From the NCBI RefSeq assembly GCF_014490555.1, contig NZ_CP061032.1, positions 620,001-684,000 of the forward strand: DNA of 64,000 bases, read 5' to 3'. The translations under genes were made by a program, and so were the position numbers. The notes below the pieces were generated by a model that did not search any database, was not told where the DNA came from, and was given only the letters and a program-made list of their open reading frames with translations. Below are positions 8,001 through 14,860 of this stretch, one piece after another. How positions within the stretch are numbered: position 1 is the first letter of the stretch; each line of letters begins with the position of its first letter. The stretch is from Corynebacterium lujinxingii (GTDB taxonomy: Bacteria > Actinomycetota > Actinomycetes > Mycobacteriales > Mycobacteriaceae).

Positions 8001-9655
8001 TCGGGGTGCCCGTCCCGCCAGGCGTCGCCGCCCAGGTGCAGACCATCCCGGACGCGCTGGCCCAGCTGGTCGGCCGTTGGGTGCGCACCCGCGGGCCGTT
8101 TGTGTTGCGTGATCTGGCGGACGCCTTCGGGCTCGCGGTGGGGGCGGCGCATGCCGCGCTGCAGCCGCTGGTGGACAAGGACAAGGTGATCCCGGGCCGC
8201 TACCGGCAGGGCATCGACGAGGAAGAGTACGTCGCCGCCGAGGTGCTGCGCATCATCCGCACCCGCTCGCTGGCGGCGGCGCGCGCGCAAACGAGGCCGG
8301 TGTCGCAGTCCGCCTACGGCAGGTTCTTGCCGGCGTGGTCGAACGTCGCCCCGGTGGGGGTCACGCCCGCGCTGCGGGGCGCCGACGGGGTCTACTCGGT
8401 GCTCGAGCAGCTCGCCGGGGTGCGGTTGCCCGCCAGCGCGTGGGAGTCGCACATCCTGCCGGCCCGGGTGGGCGACTACTCGCCGGTGATGCTCGACGAG
8501 CTGACCACCTCCGGCGAGATCGCCATCGTGGGCGCCGGCAAGGCGGGGGCGCGCGACCCGTGGATCATGCTGCTGCCCGCCGACTACGCCGCCCAGCTCG
8601 CCCCGCAGGTCGACGTGCCCATGCTGTCGCTCACCCAGTCCCAGGTGATGGAGAAGGTGCGCGGCGGGGGTGGGTTCCTGTTTACCGACCTGCTCGAGCC
8701 GACCACCACAACCGAGGACCTGCGCGAGGCCATGTGGGATCTCGTCGAGGCGGGCTTCCTCGCCCCCGATTCCTTCGCCCCGATCCGGGCGCGGCTGGCG
8801 GGCGGGAAGGTGGCGCATCGGGCGCGGCGGAGGCCGTCGCGAAGCAGGGTGCGCTCGGGGCGGACCTCGTTCGCCTCGGCGGTGCCGCCCGACATGGTGG
8901 GCCGCTGGTCGCTTACGCCCACGCCTGACGACGACGCCACCCGTCGCTCGGTGGCTTTGGGGGAGAGCCTGCTGGACCGCTACGGGGTGGTCACCCGCGG
9001 CTCAGTGGTGGCCGAGGACATCTTGGGTGGGTTCGCGCTGGCCTACAAGACGCTGTCCGGGTTCGAGGCGTCCGGCAAGGCGATGCGCGGCTACCTGGTG
9101 GAGGGGCTCGGTGCGTCGCAGTTTTCCACTCCGGCGACCATCGACCGGCTGCGTGGCCACCAGGACACCGACGACGTGGTCGGCTGGCCCTCAGGCGCCC
9201 GCGAGCCGCACGTGCACGTGCTCGCCGCCACCGATCCGGCGAACCCGTACGGGGCGGCGCTGCCGTGGTCGGCGCAGGGCCCGACCCGCTCGGCGGGTGC
9301 GATGGTGGTGTTGGTGGATGGGCTTTTGGCCGCCCACGTCACCCGCGGCGGCAAGACCATGACCACCTTCTTCGACACCTTCCCGGACGGGGTGGGCGAT
9401 CCCATGCCGCTGGTCATCGATGCGCTGACCCAAACGGTGCGGACGGGCCGGATGCAACCGTTGGGCGTGGAGAAGCTCAACGGCGGGCCGGCGTTCTCGC
9501 TCAAGGAGTTCGGCGCGACCGTCACCCACAAGGGCGTGAAGATCGGCGGGCGCGCATCGGCACCGCCGAAGCGGCGCGGTCGCAGCGTGGCGGAAGCGTT
9601 AGGGGAACTCGACGACGCCCGCGGCCCGGCGGACGGGCTGAGCTTCGACGACTAA
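5012..9655 (+). CDS. lhr: Lhr-type large ATP-dependent DNA helicase
   Basis: This is a superfamily 2 helicase of 1547 residues, the full length of actinobacterial Lhr. Visible motifs: Walker A V-A-P-T-G-S-G-K-T (44-52), D-E-I-H box (178-181), L-S-A-T-V-R (motif III), Q-R-V-G-R-A-G-H (422-429, motif VI). Winged-helix and Lhr-specific domains follow, and a long C-terminal extension of several hundred residues is typical of the actinobacterial form. Lhr translocates 3'-5' on single strands and unwinds RNA:DNA hybrids; in mycobacteria it responds to DNA damage. ATG 5012 starts the family-like MTAPILNRFHPQVAQWF; an in-frame GTG at 5009 is possible. Reading further upstream would be antisense to cysQ and thyA. 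A nei gene lies downstream. Confidence 0.95.
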   Translation: MTAPILNRFHPQVAQWFEDVFAAPTAVQEQAWRAISDDENALVVAPTGSGKTLAAFLWSLNSLVERAGQQALPIDGGNTSTHGGVKVLYISPLKALGVDVENNLRAPLAGIARVAQRLGRDMPDISVGVRSGDTPQAERTRQTRKPPDILITTPESLYLMLTSKAAGILKTVDTVIVDEIHALAGTKRGVHLALSLERLRRLAGDFQRIGLSATVRPIEAVANFLGPKTTIINPPAEKRWELDVRVPVDDMSDLPVPEDASTIGDAVFDDALTLDDDPPPAPPGATASIWPHIERAVYDEVMAHRSTIVFVNSRRTAERLTSQINELWAKEHDPEALSPQTRRPPAQLMKSVDTAGHAANVIARAHHGSVSKDERAQTETMLKEGSLRAVVSTSSLELGIDMGAVDLVIQVESPPSVASGLQRVGRAGHTVGAISEGTFYPKHRADLVQTAVTVPRMREGLIEELHTPRSPLDVLAQQTVAAVAVEDLDVDEWYDTVRRAWPYRDLAREVFDSVIDLVIGIYPSTDFAELRPRAILEGSVLKARPGAQRVAVTNAGTIPDRGMFGVFLLAGAEDKAPRRVGELDEEMVYESRVGDVFTLGASSWRIENITRDQVQVSPAPGHTGRLPFWTGDGLGRPYELGKAVGAFRREAKSSLDKSLDERARSNLLQYLEEQEEATGILPDERTLVLERFTDELGDWRVVLHTPFGKGVNAAWALATGWRVAQETGMDAQAVAGDDGIVLRLPQGDKEPDGAIFQFDADEIAGIVTEQVGNSALFASRFRECAARALLLPRRNPGKRAPLWQQRQRAEQLLDVARNYPSFPIILETVRECLQDVYDLPALQEVMRDINTRRVRIAEVTTDQPSPFASSLLFNYTGAFMYEGDTPLAEKRAAALSLDPSLLAKLLGTVELRELLDPDIIAEVDASLRRVGRAETSEQFADTLRIVGPVPIDDLPTYTSVPLESLEQALGARMMRVRIGGREHVAQVLDAPLLRDGLGVPVPPGVAAQVQTIPDALAQLVGRWVRTRGPFVLRDLADAFGLAVGAAHAALQPLVDKDKVIPGRYRQGIDEEEYVAAEVLRIIRTRSLAAARAQTRPVSQSAYGRFLPAWSNVAPVGVTPALRGADGVYSVLEQLAGVRLPASAWESHILPARVGDYSPVMLDELTTSGEIAIVGAGKAGARDPWIMLLPADYAAQLAPQVDVPMLSLTQSQVMEKVRGGGGFLFTDLLEPTTTTEDLREAMWDLVEAGFLAPDSFAPIRARLAGGKVAHRARRRPSRSRVRSGRTSFASAVPPDMVGRWSLTPTPDDDATRRSVALGESLLDRYGVVTRGSVVAEDILGGFALAYKTLSGFEASGKAMRGYLVEGLGASQFSTPATIDRLRGHQDTDDVVGWPSGAREPHVHVLAATDPANPYGAALPWSAQGPTRSAGAMVVLVDGLLAAHVTRGGKTMTTFFDTFPDGVGDPMPLVIDALTQTVRTGRMQPLGVEKLNGGPAFSLKEFGATVTHKGVKIGGRASAPPKRRGRSVAEALGELDDARGPADGLSFDD

Positions 9656-9714
9656 GACAGCGGTAAGGGGCTGACCGCCGTGTTAGCCACCACGAAGGCG
9701 GAGCCGACGCGGTA

Positions 9715-9748
9715 GCAAGGAGGGGTCTTTCCCTCCCCTCCGGCTTGC
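9715..9748. terminator. GC-rich hairpin after lhr
   Basis: GCAA-GGAGGGG (9715-9725) pairs with CCCCTCC (9735-9741) and TTGC (9745-9748), with a 3-base bulge. There is no U-tract behind it, so it is either a weak terminator of lhr or another type of structure. Confidence 0.45.
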
Positions 9749-9759
9749 TCGATCTAAAC

Positions 9760-9820
9760 CCAGCGAAATGGTCGTAGCGAATTGCCCAATTCCTGGGATT
9801 CGCTACGACTACTTCGCTGG
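9760..9820. repeat. 61-bp interrupted palindrome between lhr and nei
   Basis: The outer arms CCAGCGAA/TTCGCTGG (9760-9767, 9813-9820) and the inner arms GTCGTAGCGAAT/ATTCGCTACGAC (9771-9782, 9798-9809) match perfectly, separated by one 3-base mismatch. A further CCCA/TGGG can pair inside the 15-base loop. AGCGAA occurs twice in each arm. The element lies 44 bases before the nei start. Nothing similar was noticed elsewhere in the window. Confidence 0.75.
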
Positions 9821-9850
9821 AAACTGCGCGGAGGGGGAGGGCCTAGCGTG

Positions 9851-9863
9851 TACGCTTTCGCCC
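9851..9863 (+). promoter_or_regulatory. Leaderless promoter of nei
   Basis: TACGCT (9851-9856) lies 7 bases before ATG 9864; no Shine-Dalgarno sequence is present. Confidence 0.5.
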
Positions 9864-10697
9864 ATGCCTGAAGGGGATTCGGTTTATCAGCTCTCGAAGC
9901 GGCTGCAGTGGATGCAAAACCGTGAGGTCACAGCCACGAGCATCCGCGTGCCGCGCTACGCCACCGTCGACTTCACGGGCATGATCTGCGAGCGCGTCTG
10001 GCCGTACGGCAAGCACCTATTCATGGAGTTCGTCAAAGACGGCCACCAGGCGCAGATCCTGCACACACACCTGAAAATGGAGGGCACTTGGTCGATGCAC
10101 CGCGCCGGCACACGCTGGAAAAAGCCTGGTCATGCGGCTCGCGTGGTGCTTTCGCTTGACGACGACCCCAGCCCCGACATCGAACTCGTCGGCTTCTGGC
10201 TCGGCCTCGTCCGAGTCTTCCCGGCTCGGGAGTACGCGCAGGAGATGGGGTATCTCGGCCCGGACCTGCTTGCCCCAGACTTCGACCTTGATGAGGCGGT
10301 CAGGCGCATCAAAGCGGAACCGGACTGCGAGATCGGCCGCGCATTGCTGGACCAACGGAAACTCGCGGGCATCGGCAACGAGTACCGCGCGGAGATCAAT
10401 TTTCTGGCTGGGACCCACCCAAGAGAGTTGGTGCGCGACGTGGACGTCGAAAAGCATGTGCGGCTGGCAAGGCGCCTGATGTGGGCGAATAAAGACGCCC
10501 CCGTCCGCGTGACCACGGGGATCAAGCGGGCGGGGGAGACGAGTTACGTGTTCGGTCGCAACAACAAGCCCTGCAGGCGGTGTGGCACCTTGATCACCAA
10601 GGGCTTCCTCGGCGGCGAGGGCGATTTGGAGCGGGTTATTTGGTGGTGTCCGCGGTGCCAGCCTGAGCCTGGCGCTCCCGCACCGCACGGCGGATGA
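9864..10697 (+). CDS. nei: Endonuclease VIII / Fpg-family DNA glycosylase (Nei2-like)
   Basis: The protein has 277 residues. The N-terminus P-E-G-D-S-V is the catalytic start of Nei enzymes (Pro as nucleophile after Met removal, then Glu). The helix-two-turn-helix region reads LLDQRKLAGIGNEYRAEINF, and the C-terminal zinc finger has C-x2-C (CRRC) and C-x2-C (CPRC). Nei enzymes excise oxidised pyrimidines and cut the strand. The start is fixed by the required MPEGD; upstream in-frame codons run through the palindrome. M. tuberculosis also has nei directly after lhr (Rv3297 after Rv3296). The last 62 bases overlap the convergent DedA gene. Confidence 0.93.
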   Translation: MPEGDSVYQLSKRLQWMQNREVTATSIRVPRYATVDFTGMICERVWPYGKHLFMEFVKDGHQAQILHTHLKMEGTWSMHRAGTRWKKPGHAARVVLSLDDDPSPDIELVGFWLGLVRVFPAREYAQEMGYLGPDLLAPDFDLDEAVRRIKAEPDCEIGRALLDQRKLAGIGNEYRAEINFLAGTHPRELVRDVDVEKHVRLARRLMWANKDAPVRVTTGIKRAGETSYVFGRNNKPCRRCGTLITKGFLGGEGDLERVIWWCPRCQPEPGAPAPHGG

Positions 10698-11280
10698 AGA
10701 ACACCAGGAACCCGAGGATGATCAGCAGCAGCACCACGTAGATCACCTTGGAGTAGGCGTCGGCGTAGCCGGTGGCTTTTTCCCAGTTCGCGCCGAGGAC
10801 GAATCCGAGGTAGATCAGGATGGCGTTCCAGATGCCGGAGCCGAGGGTGGTCCACAGGCCGAAGGTGACAAGGTTCATCTTGTCTAAGCCGGCGGGGATG
10901 GAGATCAGCGAGCGTACGCCGGGGATGAGGCGGCCGATGAACACGCTGGGTTTGCCGTACTTGTGGAAGAAGTTCATCGCGGAGTCCACGTCGGAGGCGC
11001 GAACGAGCCACATCCAGTCGGCGATCTTGCGCAGCCGTTCGAGTCCGAGCCACGCACCGACGCCGTACAGCACATACGCGCCGATAACGGAGCCCAGCAC
11101 GGACCAGATGAACACGTTTACCATGTTCAGCGAGCCCTGCGCGACGGTGAATCCGGCCAGCGGCAGGACGACCTCGGAGGGGATCGGCGGGAAGAGGTTC
11201 TCCAAGAGGATCGCGATGCCGACGCCGGGGGCGCCGAGGGTCTCCATGAGGCCCACAATCCAGTCGATGATGCTCTGCAT
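10636..11280 (-). CDS. DedA family membrane protein
   Basis: The protein has 214 residues with an N-terminal amphipathic helix, L-E-N-L-F-P-P-I-P-S-E and the signature F-I-G-R-L-I-P-G-V-R-S-L-I-S-I-P-A-G. These motifs define the DedA/SNARE-associated family, half-transporter proteins implicated in membrane potential and lipid-carrier flipping. About five hydrophobic segments are visible, the last near residues 180-197. It follows the glutamate-cysteine-ligase-like gene by 15 bases on the same strand, so one transcript is likely. Its hydrophilic tail (RRAVRERQAQAGTADTTK) is encoded opposite the 3' end of nei. Confidence 0.92.
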   Translation of the reverse strand: MQSIIDWIVGLMETLGAPGVGIAILLENLFPPIPSEVVLPLAGFTVAQGSLNMVNVFIWSVLGSVIGAYVLYGVGAWLGLERLRKIADWMWLVRASDVDSAMNFFHKYGKPSVFIGRLIPGVRSLISIPAGLDKMNLVTFGLWTTLGSGIWNAILIYLGFVLGANWEKATGYADAYSKVIYVVLLLIILGFLVFFIRRAVRERQAQAGTADTTK

Positions 11281-11295
11281 TGGGCCTATCTTGCC

Positions 11296-12783
11296 CTACT
11301 CAACCTCGAGCGTCCAAGTATGCACCGGCGCGCCTGCCTGGGAATTTTTCATGTACTGGCGTAAAACGCGGGCGAGGCCGTCGGCACGTTCCTTGGTCAG
11401 CGCTTTCGTGTCCGGTGCGACGCGGTTCAGCGCGGCCAGTTGCCATGTGGCGCCGTTTTGGCCGGTGCGCACGCGTCCCTCGATGATCCCGAGGTACTCC
11501 TCGGCGCAGGATTCATCGACGTCGAGCGAGCGCAAACCGTCGTGGGCGAGGTCGAGCAAATACTTATCGACGAGCTCCCGCACCCCGATCGTCTTCAACG
11601 TCGGCCACTCCACTTCGGCGTCGATACCGTCCTTCGCGCCGGCGAGGAAGTTGCGGTTGGCGGCCTCGAACGACAGGCGCGACCAAACAGGGCGAGTTTG
11701 GTCGCTGAGCACCTTGACCAGGCCGTAGTAGAGCGCGGCGTCGGCGACGATGTCTTTCACCGTCGGCCCGGCGGGCAGGAGACGGTTTTCCACGCGGATG
11801 TGGCTGAGCTCGCCTGCCGGATCATAGATCGGGCGGTTCCAGCGCCAGATCGTGCCATTGTGCAGGTTGAGGTAGTGCAGCCCCGGGTTGTCGCCGTTCA
11901 TGAACGGCGCGCCGGCGTCGGCGCGACCCTCCGGAAGCAGAGGTGAGAAATAGCGGACGTTCTCTTCGAACAGGTCGAACACGCTGGTGATCCAGCGTTC
12001 GCCGAACCAGACGCGCGGGCGCACGCCCTGGTTGATCAGTTCTTTGGTGCGGGTGTCGATCGACTGCTTGAACACCGGGATGCGCGACTCGTGCCACAGC
12101 TTGTGGCCCAGGAACAACGGTGAATTGGCCGACAGCGCGACTTGGATGCCGGCGATGGCCTGGGAAGCGTTCCAGGCATCGGCGAAGCGGTCGGGCGCGA
12201 CCTGCAGGTGCAGCTGCATCGAGGTGCAGGTGGACTCGGGCGCGACGGTTTCGAAGTAGTGGGTGTACTTCTCGTCGCGGCGCAGGTCGATTTTCACCAG
12301 TTCGCCGCGTGACTCCAAAATCGAGTTGTTCAGCCCGGCGTAGCGGTTCTCCTGGGTCATCCACTCGTCGCTGTCGAGAAACTGCGACGTCATCGTCGGT
12401 AGCGTGCCGATCATCGCGAGGTGCGAGCCCGCGTCCTCGGCGGCCTGACGCACGCGGGCGAGGCGTTTCTCGACGCCCTCGGCCAGCTCTGCCAACCCCT
12501 GGCCCTGAATGTCCAGTGGCGGGTGGTTCATTTCGACGTTGTAGGCGCCGATCTCGGACTGGTACTCGCTATCAAGCAGCTCGAGTACCGCCTGATTGTT
12601 GGGGTGGGGCTGCATGGTGTCGTTGACAAGATTGAGCTCGAGTTCCAACCCAATGGTGCCGTGGTTGACAAACTGCGCGTCTTGCAGGTGGCGGTCGAAG
12701 CGCTCGAGTTCGTGGTCGAGGCGACGGCGGTAGGTGGTGCGCTGGCGCGGAGTGTATGACTCGGAGGAGATGGCGTCGCCCAT
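11296..12783 (-). CDS. Glutamate-cysteine ligase-like (GCS2 family) protein
   Basis: The 495-residue protein has the GCS2 start region V-N-H-G-T-I-G-L-E-L-E-L-N-L, then E-I-G-A-Y-N-V-E-M-N-H-P-P and S-M-Q-L-H-L-Q-V. These are ATP/metal-binding strands of the carboxylate-amine ligase fold (COG2170-like). Actinobacteria make mycothiol, not glutathione, so true gamma-glutamylcysteine synthesis is uncertain; another amino-acid ligation is equally possible. Start ATG 12783 overlaps the pgi stop by one base (TAATG), so it is probably coupled to pgi. Confidence 0.8.
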   Translation of the reverse strand: MGDAISSESYTPRQRTTYRRRLDHELERFDRHLQDAQFVNHGTIGLELELNLVNDTMQPHPNNQAVLELLDSEYQSEIGAYNVEMNHPPLDIQGQGLAELAEGVEKRLARVRQAAEDAGSHLAMIGTLPTMTSQFLDSDEWMTQENRYAGLNNSILESRGELVKIDLRRDEKYTHYFETVAPESTCTSMQLHLQVAPDRFADAWNASQAIAGIQVALSANSPLFLGHKLWHESRIPVFKQSIDTRTKELINQGVRPRVWFGERWITSVFDLFEENVRYFSPLLPEGRADAGAPFMNGDNPGLHYLNLHNGTIWRWNRPIYDPAGELSHIRVENRLLPAGPTVKDIVADAALYYGLVKVLSDQTRPVWSRLSFEAANRNFLAGAKDGIDAEVEWPTLKTIGVRELVDKYLLDLAHDGLRSLDVDESCAEEYLGIIEGRVRTGQNGATWQLAALNRVAPDTKALTKERADGLARVLRQYMKNSQAGAPVHTWTLEVE

Positions 12784-14417
12784 TAGCGGTGCTTTCTGTA
12801 CCAGGAGATGAGGTTGTCGGTGGATGCGTCGCCGGAGGCGGGTGCTTCTTCACCCGCGACTGCGGCGGCGAGGTCGTTGGCCTGGGCCTTGCCCAGTTCC
12901 ACGCCCCATTGGTCGAAGGCGTTGATGCCCCAGATCGCGGCTTCGACGAAGACGATGTGCTCGTAGAGCGCGATCAGCGCGCCCAGCGAATGCGGGGACA
13001 GCTCCTCGGCGAGGATTGTCGTGGTGGGGCGGTTGCCGGGCATCACCTTGTGCGGGGCGAGGTCGTGGGAGACACCCTCGGCCTCGATTTCCTGCTGTGT
13101 TTTGCCGAAGGCGAGCACCTTCGTCTGGGCGAAGAAGTTGCCCATGAGCAGGTCGTGCATCGAGCCCTCGCCGGTGGCCGTCGGCAGGTCTGCGCGCGGT
13201 TTCGCAAAACCGATGAAGTCCGCCGGCACCAGCGTGGTGCCCTGGTGGATCAGCTGGAAGAAGGCGTGCTGGCCGTTGGTGCCGGGCTCGCCGAAGAAGA
13301 TCTCGCCGGTGTCAAAGCCGACAGGGGTGCCGTCGAGACGCGTGCGTTTGCCGTTCGACTCCATGGTGAGTTGCTGCAGATACGCTGGGAAGCGTGCGAG
13401 ATCCTGCGCGTACGGCAGCACGGCGTGGGTCTGCGCGCCGTGGAAGTTGCGGTACCAGATGTTCAGCAGCCCCATCAGCACCGGCACGTTCTCGGCAAAG
13501 TCGGCGGTGCGGAAGTGCTCGTCCATCGCGTGGAACCCGGCCAGGAAGTCGCGGAAGTTTCCCGGCCCGATCACTGTCATCAGCGACAAGCCGATTGCCG
13601 ACGACACCGAGTAGCGCCCGCCGACCCAGTCCCAGAAGCCGAACATGTTGTCCGTATCGATGCCGAACTCGGCGACCTTCTCTGCGTTTGTGGATACGGC
13701 GACGAAGTGTTTGGCGATGGCGGTGTCGTCGTCAAGCGCCTCGAGCACCCAGCGCTTCGCCGCGTGCGCGTTGGCCAGCGTTTCCTGGGTGGTAAACGTC
13801 TTCGACGCGACAATAAACAGGGTCTGCTCCGGGTCGGCGTCCGCGAGCACGCGGGTGATGTCGGCCGGGTCGACGTTGGAGACGAATTCCGCTTCCACCC
13901 CGGCGTCCGCGTACGTGCGCAGCGCCTGCGCCGCCATCGCGGGGCCCAGGTCCGAGCCGCCGATGCCGATGTTGACCACCTTGGTAATCGCCTTGCCAGT
14001 GTGGCCGCGCCACTTACCCGAGTGCACCGCCTCGGCGAAGCGTTCCATGCGCCCGAGCACCTCGTGGACGTCGGCGGCGACATCCTGGCCGTCGACGCTC
14101 AACGCCTTGTCCGCGGGTGCGCGCAGCGCGGTGTGCAGCACGGCGCGGTCTTCGGTGGCGTTGATGCGCTCGCCAGAAAACATCGCATTGATGGCGTCGC
14201 GGAGGCTGGCGTCGTCGGCAAGCGCAAGCAGCGTGTCGACGACATCCTGGTCCACCAGGTTCTTCGACAAATCCACGTGCAGGCCGGCGGCGTCGAAGGT
14301 GTAGCGCTCGGCGCGGCGCTCATCGGCAGTAAAGAGGTCGCGCAGGGTGGTGCGGGTCTTTTCCGCGTGAAGTTTTTTGAGCTTCGACCAGCTCTGAGCG
14401 GACGTGATGTCGTGCAT
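12783..14417 (-). CDS. pgi: Glucose-6-phosphate isomerase
   Basis: The enzyme interconverts glucose 6-phosphate and fructose 6-phosphate. The 544-residue protein has V-V-N-I-G-I-G-G-S-D-L-G-P (phosphosugar site), V-G-G-R-Y-S-V-S-S-A-I-G, and a C-terminal region Q-W-G-V-E-L-G-K. The length is normal. A clear ribosome binding site, GGGAGG, lies 6 bases before ATG 14417. A long reading frame on the plus strand across this gene is a codon-bias shadow. Confidence 0.97.
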   Translation of the reverse strand: MHDITSAQSWSKLKKLHAEKTRTTLRDLFTADERRAERYTFDAAGLHVDLSKNLVDQDVVDTLLALADDASLRDAINAMFSGERINATEDRAVLHTALRAPADKALSVDGQDVAADVHEVLGRMERFAEAVHSGKWRGHTGKAITKVVNIGIGGSDLGPAMAAQALRTYADAGVEAEFVSNVDPADITRVLADADPEQTLFIVASKTFTTQETLANAHAAKRWVLEALDDDTAIAKHFVAVSTNAEKVAEFGIDTDNMFGFWDWVGGRYSVSSAIGLSLMTVIGPGNFRDFLAGFHAMDEHFRTADFAENVPVLMGLLNIWYRNFHGAQTHAVLPYAQDLARFPAYLQQLTMESNGKRTRLDGTPVGFDTGEIFFGEPGTNGQHAFFQLIHQGTTLVPADFIGFAKPRADLPTATGEGSMHDLLMGNFFAQTKVLAFGKTQQEIEAEGVSHDLAPHKVMPGNRPTTTILAEELSPHSLGALIALYEHIVFVEAAIWGINAFDQWGVELGKAQANDLAAAVAGEEAPASGDASTDNLISWYRKHR

Positions 14418-14498
14418 TATTGCCTCCCGGGGGCGGTCGGATTGTCCTCGATCAAACGTAGTGAAAACGCGCTCGCGACGGCGGGCGAGCCAGAATTC

Positions 14499-14792
14499 CT
14501 AGCCGAGCTTCCCGCGGCCGAGACGCAACAGGATCTGTGCGAGTGCCGGGCCGTCTTCGCCGAGCTCGTCGCGGAACTGGTTGATAATCGCCACCTCGCG
14601 GGTGTGCACGAGCCGGGTGCCACCGGAGCCCATGCGGGTTTTGCCGATCGCCTTTGAGATCTCGCTGCGGCGCTTCACCGCGTCCAGAATCACACGGTCC
14701 ATGCGGTCGATTTCCTTGCGGTACTCCTGGATCTCCGCATCGGACAATGGGTCGTCGGTGCCGGATGGGACGCGGATTTCAAGCTCACTCAT
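14499..14792 (-). CDS. csm: Chorismate mutase, AroQ type
   Basis: The protein is all-helical with 97 residues: E-Y-R-K-E-I-D-R-M-D-R-V-I-L-D-A-V-K-R-R-S-E-I-S-K-A-I-G-K has the Arg/Lys arrangement of AroQ mutases that convert chorismate to prephenate. The delta subclass of actinobacteria is this short and often works with the DAHP synthase as a complex. ATG 14792 is supported by CATAAT 8 bases upstream. It stands alone, 81 bases after the pgi start and divergent from pcrA. Confidence 0.88.
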   Translation of the reverse strand: MSELEIRVPSGTDDPLSDAEIQEYRKEIDRMDRVILDAVKRRSEISKAIGKTRMGSGGTRLVHTREVAIINQFRDELGEDGPALAQILLRLGRGKLG

Positions 14793-14860
14793 GCTTTGAG
14801 ATTATGCCAGTTCGAACACACGGTCAGGGCCGTGTCGGCGGCGTTAGTACAGTAACGGCC
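14793..14860. promoter_or_regulatory. Divergent leaderless promoters csm / pcrA
   Basis: On minus, CATAAT (14806-14801) stands 8 bases before the csm ATG. On plus, TACAGT (14848-14853) stands 7 bases before the pcrA ATG at 14861. Neither gene has a Shine-Dalgarno sequence. Confidence 0.55.

Noticed and set aside
12756..14657. Plus-strand frame of more than 600 codons across pgi
   Set aside because: It is the mirror of pgi third-position GC bias; low-complexity composition and no recognisable domain.
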